Assembly: GCA_964640955.1 (NCBI GenBank)
Contig: CAZXJI010000003.1
Coordinates: forward strand, 124,001-188,000
DNA length: 64,000 nt
Source of the DNA: CAXXOK01 sp964640955
Lineage (GTDB): Bacteria > Bacillota > Clostridia > Christensenellales > Aristaeellaceae
Direction of reading: 5' to 3'
The notes below the pieces were generated by a model. It saw only the letters and a list, made by a program, of their open reading frames with translations. It was not told the origin of the DNA and did not search any database. The position numbers were made by a program, and so were the translations under genes. This document shows positions 8,170 to 16,908 of this stretch, piece by piece. Position 1 is the stretch's first letter. Every line of letters begins with the position of its first letter.

Positions 8170-9009
8170 ATGGCTCTGGTCTCCTCCCGGGAGCTGCTGC
8201 TGGACGCGCAAAAGGGCGGTTACGCCGTAGGCGCCTTTAACGTAGAGAATATGGAAATGGCGCAGGCCGTCGTTTCCGCCGCCGCGGAAGCCTGCGCGCC
8301 CGTCATCGTGCAAACCACGCCGGGCACGCTGAAATACGCGCCCCCGGCCGTTTTTGCGGGCATCGTGGAAAGGCTGGCGCGGGACGCGAAGGCGCCCGTG
8401 GCGCTGCACCTGGACCACGGCAACAGCCTGGCGCTGGCGCGTGCGTGCGTTGCGGCCGGCTACACGTCGCTGATGATCGACGGCTCCCTTCTGCCCTATA
8501 CCGGTAACGTTACGCTTACCCAAAGCGTCGTGGCGGTCGCGGGCGGTCTGCCCGTGGAGGCGGAGTTGGGCACCGTGGGCGGCAAGGAAGACGGCCACGA
8601 CGCCAGACCCCGGTACACCGATCCGGCGCAGGCCGCGCGGTTCGCGCGGGAAACGGGCATTTCCAGCTTCGCCGTGGCCATCGGCACGGCGCACGGCGTT
8701 TACAAAGGTGTGCCCAGGCTGGATATCGGCCTGCTCGAAAAAATCCGCGCGGCCGTTTCCGTTCCGCTGGTGCTGCACGGTACCAGCGGCGTTCCGTACG
8801 AGCAGGTGCGCGCCTGCATCGCGCGCGGCATCTGCAAGGTGAACTACGCCACGGAGCTGCGCATCGTTTTTTCCGACGGCGTCAAAGGCGTCATCGCCGC
8901 CGAGCCGTCCGTTTTCGACCCCAAGCGGTACCTGTCGGCCGGCCGCGAGGCCGTGAAGGCCCGCGTAATGGAGCTGATCCGCCTTTGCGGCTCCGAGGGA
9001 AAGGGCTGA
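8170..9009 (+). CDS. Class II ketose-bisphosphate-type aldolase (FbaA/GatY/KbaY family)
   Basis: A 279-residue zinc-dependent TIM-barrel aldolase that cleaves a phosphorylated ketose to DHAP plus an aldehyde. Visible family motifs are Gly-Ala-Phe-Asn-Val-Glu-Asn near residue 20, the zinc-site His-Leu-Asp-His-Gly near 80, Glu-Leu-Gly-Thr-Val-Gly-Gly near 137, Gly-Thr-Ala-His-Gly near 178 and Leu-His-Gly-Thr-Ser-Gly near 207. It heads an operon with an FGGY kinase and a GatD-like dehydrogenase opposite fucI. The context allows fuculose-1-phosphate or a tagatose/fructose bisphosphate as substrate. It is unrelated in fold to the usual FucA aldolase, which I do not find in the window. Confidence 0.88.
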   Translation: MALVSSRELLLDAQKGGYAVGAFNVENMEMAQAVVSAAAEACAPVIVQTTPGTLKYAPPAVFAGIVERLARDAKAPVALHLDHGNSLALARACVAAGYTSLMIDGSLLPYTGNVTLTQSVVAVAGGLPVEAELGTVGGKEDGHDARPRYTDPAQAARFARETGISSFAVAIGTAHGVYKGVPRLDIGLLEKIRAAVSVPLVLHGTSGVPYEQVRACIARGICKVNYATELRIVFSDGVKGVIAAEPSVFDPKRYLSAGREAVKARVMELIRLCGSEGKG

Positions 9010-9010
9010 C

Positions 9011-10516
9011 ATGAGCGCGTATCTGCTGGGGATCGACGTAGGCACCTCCGCCTGCAAGGCGGCGCTGTTTGGCTCTGGCGGCGCGCCGGTGGCGCAGACG
9101 CTGAGCGAATACCCCGTGCTCTATCCCCGCCCCGGCTGGGCGGAGCAGCGCCCGCAGGACTGGTGGAGCGGCGTGTGCGCCGCGGTGCGCAGCCTGCTTG
9201 CGCAAAGCGGGGTGCGCCCGGGCGATATCGCGGGCGTCGGGGTGGACGGGCAGAGCTGGGCCGCCGTCGCCGTGGACGCAAAGGGCGAGGCGCTTGCGAA
9301 CACCCCCATCTGGACGGATACGCGGGCCCGCGCGGAATGTGAGGAAATCAAGCGGTCCGTTCCCGAGGCGGAGCTGTTCGCGCTGTGCGGCAACCCACTA
9401 CAGCCCAGTTACACCCTGCCGAAAATCCTGTGGTACCGCAACCACCTGGCGGATGTGTACCGCCGGGCGGCGCACATTCTGCAAAGCAACAGCCTGATCG
9501 TGTACCGTCTCACCGGCGCGGTGACGCAGGACCTTTCGCAGGGCTACGGGCTGAACTGCTTCCACATGCGAAGCGGCGAATGGGATTACGATATGGCGCG
9601 GCGGCTGGGCATCCGCGTGGAGCTGCTGCCGGAATTGCATCCCTGCCACGAGGTCGTGGGCCGCGTGACCCGCGAAGCGGCCGCGCTTACGGGGCTTGCG
9701 CAGGGCACGCCCGTCGTCGCGGGCGGGCTGGACGCCGCCTGCGGCACGCTGGGCGCCGGCGTCACCGAGCCCGGCCAGACGCAGGAACAGGGCGGGCAGG
9801 CCGGCGGCATGAGCCTGTGCCTGGATCGCTACGCCGCCGACCCGCGGCTGATCCTGAGTTTTCACGTGGTACCCGGCCGGTGGCTTTTGCAGGGCGGCAC
9901 CACGGGCGGCGGCGGCGCGCTGAAATGGCTCAGGGAAGCCGTGTGCCCGGAACTGAGCTTCGGGCGGATGAGCGAGCTGGCCGGCGCCGTTCCCCCCGGC
10001 AGCGAGGGCGTGCTGTTCCTGCCCTACATGGCGGGCGAGCGCAGCCCACTGTGGAACCCCAACGCAAGCGGCGTGTTTTTCGGGCTCCATTACGCCGCAA
10101 CCCGCGCGCATCTGATCCGCGCGGTCATGGAAGGCGTGGCGTTCGCGCTTCGGCACAACCTGGAGACGGCGGAAAGCGCCGGCGCGCGCGCCGGAACCCT
10201 CCGCGCCATGGGCGGCGGCGCCAACAGCCTCGTATGGACGCAGATCAAGGCGGACGTCACGGGGCACGCCGTGGAAGTGCCCGCCAGCGACACGGCCACG
10301 ACGCTCGGGGCGGCGATCCTGGCCGGCGTGGGCACGGGCGTATACGGAAGCTTTCGGGACGCCTGCGCGCGCACGGTCGCCGTAAAGCGCACGCATACGC
10401 CCGATCCGGAGCCGAAGGCGGTTTACGATCGGCAATACCGGGCCTACCGGGAGCTGTACGATCGGCTCTCGCCGATGATGACCGATGCCGACGACGAAAG
10501 GAAGTTACCGTTATGA
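9011..10516 (+). CDS. FGGY-family carbohydrate kinase (xylulokinase/fuculokinase-like)
   Basis: A 501-residue kinase with the two actin-like FGGY domains. The N terminus has Gly-Ile-Asp-Val-Gly-Thr-Ser (phosphate-binding loop); Gly-Val-Asp-Gly-Gln-Ser follows near 80 and Trp-Thr-Asp-Thr-Arg-Ala near 105. The C-terminal half has Gly-Gly-Thr-Thr-Gly-Gly-Gly-Gly-Ala and Met-Gly-Gly-Gly-Ala-Asn-Ser near 400. It begins two bases after the aldolase stop and ends overlapping the dehydrogenase start (ATGA). In a fucI-linked operon it may phosphorylate L-fuculose or a similar ketose. FGGY substrate cannot be read from motifs alone, and xylulose remains possible. Confidence 0.88.
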   Translation: MSAYLLGIDVGTSACKAALFGSGGAPVAQTLSEYPVLYPRPGWAEQRPQDWWSGVCAAVRSLLAQSGVRPGDIAGVGVDGQSWAAVAVDAKGEALANTPIWTDTRARAECEEIKRSVPEAELFALCGNPLQPSYTLPKILWYRNHLADVYRRAAHILQSNSLIVYRLTGAVTQDLSQGYGLNCFHMRSGEWDYDMARRLGIRVELLPELHPCHEVVGRVTREAAALTGLAQGTPVVAGGLDAACGTLGAGVTEPGQTQEQGGQAGGMSLCLDRYAADPRLILSFHVVPGRWLLQGGTTGGGGALKWLREAVCPELSFGRMSELAGAVPPGSEGVLFLPYMAGERSPLWNPNASGVFFGLHYAATRAHLIRAVMEGVAFALRHNLETAESAGARAGTLRAMGGGANSLVWTQIKADVTGHAVEVPASDTATTLGAAILAGVGTGVYGSFRDACARTVAVKRTHTPDPEPKAVYDRQYRAYRELYDRLSPMMTDADDERKLPL

Positions 10517-11559
10517 AAGCGGCCGTGCTGTACGGAAACGAGGATATCCGCTTCGATGATTGGGAAACGCCCGTCTGCGGGCCCGGAGAGGTGAAGGTGC
10601 GCGTTCGGGCCACGGGCATCTGCGGCAGCGACGTGCCGCGCGTGCTCCACCACGGCGCGCATTTCTACCCGGTCGTGCTGGGCCATGAGTTCAGCGGCGA
10701 CGTGGCGGAGGTTGGCGAGGGCGTGACCGGCCTGAAACCCGGCGACACCGTCAGCGGCGCGCCGCTGGTGCCCTGCATGAAATGCGCCGATTGCCAGCGC
10801 GGCGATTTCGCCCTGTGCAGGCACTACAGCTTCATCGGCAGCCGTGAGCAGGGGAGCTTTGCCGAGTACGTCGTGATGCCGGCGCAAAACGCCGTTAGGT
10901 ACGATCCGGCCATCCCCTACGAGCAGGCCGCGATGTTCGAACCCTCCACCGTGGCCGTTCACGGCGTGCTGCAGGGGGATTACCGCGGCGGCGGAACGGT
11001 GGCGGTGCTGGGCTGCGGCACCATCGGCGTCTTTACCCTGCAGTGGGCGAAGATCTTCGGGGCGAAGAAGCTCGTGGCGCTCGATATCGACGACGGCCGT
11101 CTGGCGCTGGCCCGCCGCATGGGCGCGGACGAGACGGTGAACACCCTCGCCCCGGACTTTATGGAAAAGGCGAACGCGCTTTGCGGCGGCACGGGGTTCG
11201 ACCACGTTTTTGAGACCGCGGGCAACCCCGCCACCATGCGCATGGCCTTCGAGCTTGCGGCGAACAAGGCGCGCGTGTGCTTCATCGGCACGCCCCACGA
11301 CGATCTCACGTTTACCCCGCGGCAGTGGGAAAACATGAACCGCAAGGAGTTCCGCCTGACCGGGAGCTGGATGAGCTATTCCGCGCCCTTCCCCGGACGG
11401 GAATGGGAACTGACGGCGCACTACTTCGCCACCGGCGAATTGAAGTTCGATCCGGCGTTCATCTTCCGCACGTTCCCCATGAGCCGGATCGCCGAGGCTT
11501 TCGCGCTGTACCGCAACCCTTCGCAGGTGCACGGCAAGATTATGCTGGTCAACGAGTAA
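10513..11559 (+). CDS. Zinc-dependent medium-chain dehydrogenase, galactitol-1-phosphate 5-dehydrogenase (GatD) like
   Basis: A 348-residue MDR dehydrogenase. Cys37, His58 and Glu59 form the catalytic zinc site and Cys88/91/94/102 the structural zinc site; Gly-Cys-Gly-Thr-Ile-Gly near 175 is the NAD-binding loop. Stretches such as Cys-Gly-Ser-Asp-Val-Pro-Arg, Gly-Ala-His-Phe-Tyr-Pro, Phe-Ile-Gly-Ser-Arg and Gly-Ser-Trp-Met-Ser-Tyr-Ser resemble E. coli GatD as I remember it. The start is at the ATGA overlap with the kinase; the longer upstream frame is a shadow. With a GatY-type aldolase and kinase nearby, a hexitol-phosphate role is reasonable. Reduction of lactaldehyde from fucose is an alternative. 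Confidence 0.82.
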   Translation: MKAAVLYGNEDIRFDDWETPVCGPGEVKVRVRATGICGSDVPRVLHHGAHFYPVVLGHEFSGDVAEVGEGVTGLKPGDTVSGAPLVPCMKCADCQRGDFALCRHYSFIGSREQGSFAEYVVMPAQNAVRYDPAIPYEQAAMFEPSTVAVHGVLQGDYRGGGTVAVLGCGTIGVFTLQWAKIFGAKKLVALDIDDGRLALARRMGADETVNTLAPDFMEKANALCGGTGFDHVFETAGNPATMRMAFELAANKARVCFIGTPHDDLTFTPRQWENMNRKEFRLTGSWMSYSAPFPGREWELTAHYFATGELKFDPAFIFRTFPMSRIAEAFALYRNPSQVHGKIMLVNE

Positions 11560-11598
11560 CGCCGGAAACGAAGCGGCGGTCTGAAAGAAGGTTATCCC

Positions 11599-12612
11599 AT
11601 GGCGGAATTCATCGACCCGAACCTGGTGCCCAAGCGAACGCTGTATACCGGCGAGAAAATCCCCTGCATCGGCATGGGCACCTTCGGCAGCGACCGTTTC
11701 ACGCCTGAACAGGTTTCCCGGGCCGTCGCCGGCGCCATCCGCTGCGGCTACCGCCTGTTCGACTGCGCGGCCGTATACGGAAACGAGTCGCTGATCGGCG
11801 AGGTGTTCACGCAGGCGTTCCGCGAGGGGGTCGTGCGGCGCGAAGAGCTGTTCGTCACCTCCAAGGTGTGGAACGACATGCACGGAAAGGGCGACGTGCT
11901 ACTCTCCTGCGCCAGGACGCTACGCGACCTGCAATTGGATGCCGTCGACGCCTTCTTCGTGCACTGGCCCTTCCCCAATTATCACGCGCCGGGCTGCGAC
12001 GGGGACAGCCGCAACCCGGACAGCCGGCCGTTCTCGGTGGAGGAGTTCATGTCCACCTGGCGGCAGATGGAACGCCTGCACGACCGGGGCCTCGCGCGCC
12101 ATATCGGTATGAGCAGCATGACCATTCCCAAGCTGGAGGCTGTGCTGCCGCTGTGCCGCGTCAAGCCCTCCCTGATCGAAATGGAGCTGCACCCCTGCTT
12201 TCAGCAGCAGGAACTGTACGATTATGCGGTCGCCCACGGCATTCAGCCTATCGGGTTCTGCCCCATCGGCAGCCCGACGCGCCCGGATCGGGACACAACC
12301 CCCGACGACGTGGCGGATATCGCGGTGCCGACGGTGGTAAAGATCGCCAAAGCCCACCGCGTCCACCCCGCGGTCATCTGCCTGAAGTGGGCGGTGCAGC
12401 GCGGGCAGATTCCCATTCCCTTCTCCATCCATGAAAACGAATACGTTTCCAACCTGCAATGCACGACCGTCGACCCGCTCACGGACGCCGAAATGGCCGC
12501 GCTGAAAACCGTGGAATGCAATTGCCGCCTCATCAAGGGCCAGGTGTTCCTGTGGCCCGGCGCGACCGACTGGCACGACCTGTGGGACGAGGGCGGCGCC
12601 ATCGCGAAATGA
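11599..12612 (+). CDS. Aldo/keto reductase
   Basis: A 337-residue AKR-family NAD(P)H-dependent oxidoreductase. The catalytic tetrad is intact: Asp55 and Tyr60 in Phe-Asp-Cys-Ala-Ala-Val-Tyr-Gly-Asn, Lys89 in Thr-Ser-Lys-Val-Trp-Asn and His122 in Val-His-Trp-Pro-Phe. It follows the GatD-like gene by 39 bases with its own ribosome binding site (AGAAGG) and ends the operon. In a fucose or deoxyhexose pathway it could reduce L-lactaldehyde to 1,2-propanediol (inference); the exact aldehyde is unknown. Confidence 0.85.
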   Translation: MAEFIDPNLVPKRTLYTGEKIPCIGMGTFGSDRFTPEQVSRAVAGAIRCGYRLFDCAAVYGNESLIGEVFTQAFREGVVRREELFVTSKVWNDMHGKGDVLLSCARTLRDLQLDAVDAFFVHWPFPNYHAPGCDGDSRNPDSRPFSVEEFMSTWRQMERLHDRGLARHIGMSSMTIPKLEAVLPLCRVKPSLIEMELHPCFQQQELYDYAVAHGIQPIGFCPIGSPTRPDRDTTPDDVADIAVPTVVKIAKAHRVHPAVICLKWAVQRGQIPIPFSIHENEYVSNLQCTTVDPLTDAEMAALKTVECNCRLIKGQVFLWPGATDWHDLWDEGGAIAK

Positions 12613-12683
12613 GGCGGCCGCGCCCTATGCCCCGCACGCCTGCGGGCGTTGCGGCCCTCCGATACTCCGAAAACTGCAGGCCG

Positions 12684-12716
12684 ACCGCCTCCCCTGAAAA
12701 CGGGGGAGGCGGTTTT
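12684..12716 (+). terminator. Intrinsic terminator of the aldolase-reductase operon
   Basis: ACCGCCTCCCC pairs with GGGGAGGCGGT across an 8-base loop and is followed by TTT. It lies 72 bases after the aldo/keto reductase stop. Confidence 0.85.
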
Positions 12717-12840
12717 GCGCGCCGAAGGAAAATCTCTGTTGTAATTTCCTATTATCGTCGATATCTCCAATTGCGCCCCCAGCGGCGGAACGCTACGATA
12801 ATAATATGCGATGAGTCTATAAATAAGGAGATATCGGCTT
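12717..12840. promoter_or_regulatory. Promoter/operator region of the GH-G-like glycosidase
   Basis: The region holds an AAGGAG ribosome binding site (12825-12830), a possible promoter (TTGCGC 12771-12776, 17 bp, TACGAT 12794-12799) and an inverted repeat. ATTATCGT (12751-12758) and ACGATAAT (12795-12802) are separated by 36 bases, so one arm overlaps the candidate -10. The repeat may bind the regulator encoded downstream at 15313 (inference). Confidence 0.4.
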
Positions 12841-15159
12841 ATGCCCGAACAAACGTCGTCGAAAAAAGCCCTCCCGTGCCGCTTCCCGGCGGATGATTAC
12901 ACACCTTACGGATATCTGCATACGCCCACCCACACGGGCCTGCATCCCTCGGGCATCGTGCGTTCGGTGCCGCCGCTGGGCTTCGGGCTGTGGACGGGCG
13001 GCCTGTCCTGGTACGGCATGAACCAGCTGCGCAACGTCAACAACTACGTGTGCATGGCGCTCCCCCGTGTGAAGGCGGGCGGGCTCTGGCTGTGCGAACG
13101 GGCGGATTTCGACCGGGCCGGGGTTGCCCTCGCGTCGCGGTACCATTCCGCCAACGTCATGAGCTACGACTTTACCGCCGCAGGCGTCGATTTTTCCTTT
13201 TTGTGGTTTGCGCCGCACGAAAACGCCCTCGCCGTGAAGGTCATCCTGCGGGGCGGTTCGGCGCGGCAAACCGTCACCGTTGATCTGGAGGAGTGTTACG
13301 GCATGAACTGCGCCCGGTGGTGGGGCTCGGACGAAGCCACCATGCGCTTTTGCGAATCCGGCCTGATCGCCAAGATTCTCGCCTACGGCGACGTGTTCTG
13401 CCTGAAGGCGGATGCCGTGCCCGAGGAGGGCGTCACGGCGCAGCGGGAGGAGGAGCTTTGCGCGTGGCGGCGCGGGGAAGCGTCGCCGGGCGGCGGGCCG
13501 CGCGCCACGCGGCTCCCGGAGCCGGTATCGGGCGCGCTCCGGTTTGTAAAGACCCTCGAGGCGGGCAAGGAATACGCTTTCTTCGCGGTGCTCGCCAGGG
13601 GCGTCGCCGAGAAGGCCGCCGTGCGTACGGCCGGCGAGACCCTCGCGCAGGCGCCCGCCTGCCTTGCCCGCAAGCTTGCGCAGGACGACGCCTTTTACCG
13701 GGCCGCTCCCCTGCTGGAAGGGGATTGGCCCGCGTCCTGGCGGCGCGGCTGGGTGGTGGATTTTGAAACGCTGCGCATGAACCTCATGGTGCCCACGGGC
13801 ATCTACCGGCATCGCTGGGACGGGATGCAGGCGATGAATCCCCGCGTGGTGGCGGGCGAAACCGCCATCGACATGCTGACGCTGAGCTACGCGGATCTCC
13901 AGACCGCGCTGGAAGTAATGGAAGGGATGTTCGCGGACGCGCCGGACGTTTACGTCCCCTGCAGCCGGGAGGACGGCAGCGTGAACATGATCGGCGAGGA
14001 CGGCAGCGAGTGCGCCACCGCGCCCATCTGGGGCATGCCGTTTCGGGCCGTCCGCATCCTGCTGGCCAGAAGCGGCGACCTGCCCTGGCTGAGGCGGATG
14101 TATCCGCACCTGAAAGCCTGCGTCCGCTGGTGGCAGGCAAACCGTACCGACCGGGAGGGCTGGTACCACTGCAACAACAGCTGGGAGTCCGGTCAGGACG
14201 GCTCCGTGCGTTTCGTGACCGGCGAAAACAGAGGCAAGGGGCTCAAGGAGGCGGCCAACGCGGAAACCGTCCGCACCGCCGACCTGGAGGCGGCCATGGC
14301 CTCGGCGATGGCGGACATGGCCGTTTTCGCGGGGCTGCTGGGCGAGGAGGCCGACCGGGAAACCTGGCTTGCGGAGGCGGCGCGGGGCCGCGCGCGGGTG
14401 GAAGCGATGTTTGTCAACGACTGCTACCGGGATTTCGACGCGACGACCGGAAAGCCCCTCCTCCCCGAGGACCATTACGACGTGATGCTCACCATGCCCG
14501 TCGCCCTGGGCTTTGCGACGCCCGCCCAAAAGGAGAAGATCGGATGGCTGTTCGACCGGTATGAGAAGCGCGTGGAAACGGAGGACTTCGGCCCCGGCTA
14601 CGCGCCCTACTGGCCCCCGCTTTTGCAGACGCTTGCGGAAGCCCTCCACGAAATGGGCGATACGCAGCGGGCCGCGCGGATCGTAAGCCGCATCGTCGGC
14701 GGCGCCTGGGAGCGCAACGACGCGCGCGTCCACCAGCCCGGCGCGGCCGTGCCCGGCCTGCCGGAAAAGTACTGCATGGTCATTCCCGGCGTCGGCCGGG
14801 AAAACCTGGCCCGGGATTGGCAAGCTTCCGGGTGCGAAAACTACGGCTGGGGGTGCCTGGGTCCCGCGCTGGTGCTGGAGCACCTGCTGGGCCTTCGCCC
14901 GACCGACGCGCTGGGCCACGGCTTCTCCCTGCGGCCCGCGCTGCCGCCGCAGTTTCCGGACGGCCGCTACGGCATCCGCAACGTAAGCCACGGCGCCTAC
15001 CGGTTCGACGTAACGCTTGTCAAGCGCGGAACGGAAACGGACGTATCGTTGCGCTTTTTCGCCTCCCCGGACGACGCGATCCGCCTCAACGGGGAGGTCC
15101 GGCCGGAAAGACAGTTCGCCGTATCGCTGCGTCAGGAGGAAGGGCTGGTCGTCGGCTGA
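12841..15159 (+). CDS. (alpha/alpha)6-barrel glycoside hydrolase, GH63/mannosylglycerate-hydrolase-like
   Basis: A 772-residue cytoplasmic glycosidase without signal peptide. The N-terminal 280 residues look like a beta-sandwich domain. The rest is a six-hairpin barrel with Asn-Asn-Ser-Trp-Glu-Ser-Gly-Gln-Asp-Gly-Ser near 445, the signature of clan GH-G and related families (the Trp-Glu-Ser-Gly-x-Asp motif holds the catalytic acid). Tyr-Trp-Pro-Pro-Leu-Leu near 590 and Asn-Tyr-Gly-Trp-Gly-Cys-Leu near 665 are further barrel motifs. Substrate is not determinable by eye; alpha-glucoside, mannoside or rhamnoside cleavage are all possible. It stands upstream of a YesN/YesM pair and a sugar ABC operon containing GH127, so it probably processes the same imported oligosaccharide. 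Confidence 0.7.
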   Translation: MPEQTSSKKALPCRFPADDYTPYGYLHTPTHTGLHPSGIVRSVPPLGFGLWTGGLSWYGMNQLRNVNNYVCMALPRVKAGGLWLCERADFDRAGVALASRYHSANVMSYDFTAAGVDFSFLWFAPHENALAVKVILRGGSARQTVTVDLEECYGMNCARWWGSDEATMRFCESGLIAKILAYGDVFCLKADAVPEEGVTAQREEELCAWRRGEASPGGGPRATRLPEPVSGALRFVKTLEAGKEYAFFAVLARGVAEKAAVRTAGETLAQAPACLARKLAQDDAFYRAAPLLEGDWPASWRRGWVVDFETLRMNLMVPTGIYRHRWDGMQAMNPRVVAGETAIDMLTLSYADLQTALEVMEGMFADAPDVYVPCSREDGSVNMIGEDGSECATAPIWGMPFRAVRILLARSGDLPWLRRMYPHLKACVRWWQANRTDREGWYHCNNSWESGQDGSVRFVTGENRGKGLKEAANAETVRTADLEAAMASAMADMAVFAGLLGEEADRETWLAEAARGRARVEAMFVNDCYRDFDATTGKPLLPEDHYDVMLTMPVALGFATPAQKEKIGWLFDRYEKRVETEDFGPGYAPYWPPLLQTLAEALHEMGDTQRAARIVSRIVGGAWERNDARVHQPGAAVPGLPEKYCMVIPGVGRENLARDWQASGCENYGWGCLGPALVLEHLLGLRPTDALGHGFSLRPALPPQFPDGRYGIRNVSHGAYRFDVTLVKRGTETDVSLRFFASPDDAIRLNGEVRPERQFAVSLRQEEGLVVG

Positions 15160-15274
15160 GGCGAAACGAACGGAGGCTTCACAGGGAAGCGATCTTCACG
15201 CGAGGGGCCGCCGCCCCGCACCCGCCGGCGGGGGAAAAGGTTCCGGCCGACCCATAGCCCCCCCGTATGCGATG

Positions 15275-15283
15275 TGGTATACT
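15275..15283 (+). promoter_or_regulatory. Extended -10 promoter of the response regulator gene
   Basis: TGG-TATACT forms an extended -10 element; no good -35 is visible at the matching distance. It lies 30 bases before the ATG at 15313. Confidence 0.6.
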
Positions 15284-15312
15284 GCTGTCAGACGAGTGGG
15301 GGTGAAGTGCAT

Positions 15313-16908
15313 ATGAAGCGGCTATTGATCGCGGACGACGAACCGCGGCAGCGCCGTGGCCTGGCAAGGCTGATCCGCGACCTTCGTCCCGGCCTGACCG
15401 TGCTGGAAGCGGCCAACGGGCGGGACGCGCTGGAGCTTGCCCTTCGGGAGAACCCCGACGCGGTGCTCAGCGATATCCGCATGCCGATGGCGGACGGCTT
15501 CGAATTGAGCGAAAAGCTGCTTTCCGCCAGGCCGGATATCGTGATCGCCTACGTAAGCGCCTATGAGGATTTCAACTACGCCGCCCGCGCGCTGCGCATG
15601 GGGGCGGTGGAATACCTGCTGAAGCCCTACACCTGCGAGCAGGTGGAAGCGACGCTCAAAACCCTGGAGCAGGACGTGGCCAAACGGCGGGAAACGCGGC
15701 AGGTGTACCGTCAGCTGGACGATACGATGGACGCCTGGCGGGACCAAAGGCTGACGGCCCTGCTGACCCGCTCGCTGACCACCGAGGAGCGCGCGGATCT
15801 GGAAGCCATCCTGCCCCTGCACCGGAGCGGCTGCATCCTGTGCGCACAGATCATGGACGAGGGGCTGGAGGACTGGACGGCGGACGAAAGCCTGGAAACC
15901 CGCGAGCAGCTTAAAAACTGGCTTGCCGGGCTCCTGCCGGAAACGGCCCTGTGCTCCACCTCCCAGGAAGCGCTGAACCTGACGGGCATCTATACGGGCC
16001 CCCTGACCTTGGAGGAGCTGGAATCGCGGCTTGCCGCGCTGCTCGGCGAAATGGCCAGGGGGTTCCCCGTGCACGTGCTTTTCAGCCTCTCCGGACGCAT
16101 GCGCAGCGTGGAGGAGGATGCGGAGCACGCCTACCGGCAGGCCCGCTTCGCGGCCGGCTTCCGCTTCTATCTGCCGGAGGGCGGCCTGGTTTCCTTCCGG
16201 ACGGTGGAGGCCGTGCGCAACCGCGAGCTACCCTACCTGTTCCGCTACGAGCAGCAGCTGATGCAAAAGCTGCAGGAGGCCTCGGAATGCGGGCTGGACG
16301 ACCTGCTTAACGAGCTGTTCGCTTATCTGGACGCGCCCATGCGCTACGCCCCGGAGAAGCTGCTCCGGCGGTTGTATCAGGTCGCCCAGAGCATGGTCAG
16401 CGGCATTGAAAACCGCCTGCCCAAACAGGTTTTTCAGCAGCTATGGGCGGATACCGCCGCGGTGTTCAGCGAGCTGAACAGCTACCGGGAACTGCGCGAC
16501 AATTTCCGCCAGCTGATGCACGCCGCCGTGCAGGCCCAGGCGCAGGAACACGGCGAGCATACGGAGGAATACATCCAAAGCAGCATCGCCTACATCAAAA
16601 GCCATTACGCCCAGCCGCTTTCCCTGGGGGAGCTCGGCGAGCGCTTCTATTTCAGCCCCAACTACCTCTCCGCGCTGATCAAGAGCCGCACCGGCGTGCC
16701 CTTCAAGCAGTTTCTGCTGACGCTGCGCATGGAGGCCGCGGAGGCGCTTTTGAAGGACTCCGACGAGAAGGTGGCCGACATCGCCCAGTCCGTAGGCTTC
16801 CCCGACCCGGCGTACTTCAACCGGATCTTTAAGAAACAGTACGGCGTATCGCCGGATATTTACCGGCGCAACATCAAATGCCGGCTGACCGGAGGGAACC
16901 TCGCATGA
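15313..16908 (+). CDS. YesN-type response regulator with AraC DNA-binding domain
   Basis: A 531-residue regulator. The receiver domain has Asp8/Asp9, phospho-acceptor Asp54 (Leu-Ser-Asp-Ile-Arg-Met-Pro) and the late Lys in Leu-Lys-Pro-Tyr. A long linker of about 280 residues follows. The C terminus has two AraC helix-turn-helices (Leu-Ser-Leu-Gly-Glu-Leu-Gly...Phe-Ser-Pro-Asn-Tyr-Leu-Ser; Val-Ala-Asp-Ile-Ala-Gln-Ser-Val-Gly-Phe). ATG 15313 follows GGGGGTGAAG; the open frame upstream has no ribosome binding site. Its stop overlaps the kinase start (ATGA). It probably activates the sugar ABC operon at 18862. Confidence 0.9.
   Translation: MKRLLIADDEPRQRRGLARLIRDLRPGLTVLEAANGRDALELALRENPDAVLSDIRMPMADGFELSEKLLSARPDIVIAYVSAYEDFNYAARALRMGAVEYLLKPYTCEQVEATLKTLEQDVAKRRETRQVYRQLDDTMDAWRDQRLTALLTRSLTTEERADLEAILPLHRSGCILCAQIMDEGLEDWTADESLETREQLKNWLAGLLPETALCSTSQEALNLTGIYTGPLTLEELESRLAALLGEMARGFPVHVLFSLSGRMRSVEEDAEHAYRQARFAAGFRFYLPEGGLVSFRTVEAVRNRELPYLFRYEQQLMQKLQEASECGLDDLLNELFAYLDAPMRYAPEKLLRRLYQVAQSMVSGIENRLPKQVFQQLWADTAAVFSELNSYRELRDNFRQLMHAAVQAQAQEHGEHTEEYIQSSIAYIKSHYAQPLSLGELGERFYFSPNYLSALIKSRTGVPFKQFLLTLRMEAAEALLKDSDEKVADIAQSVGFPDPAYFNRIFKKQYGVSPDIYRRNIKCRLTGGNLA

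Noticed and set aside
12817..14991. 724-codon minus-strand frame opposite the glycosidase
   Set aside because: It is an antisense shadow with unusual composition; the opposite strand encodes a recognisable (alpha/alpha)6 enzyme.
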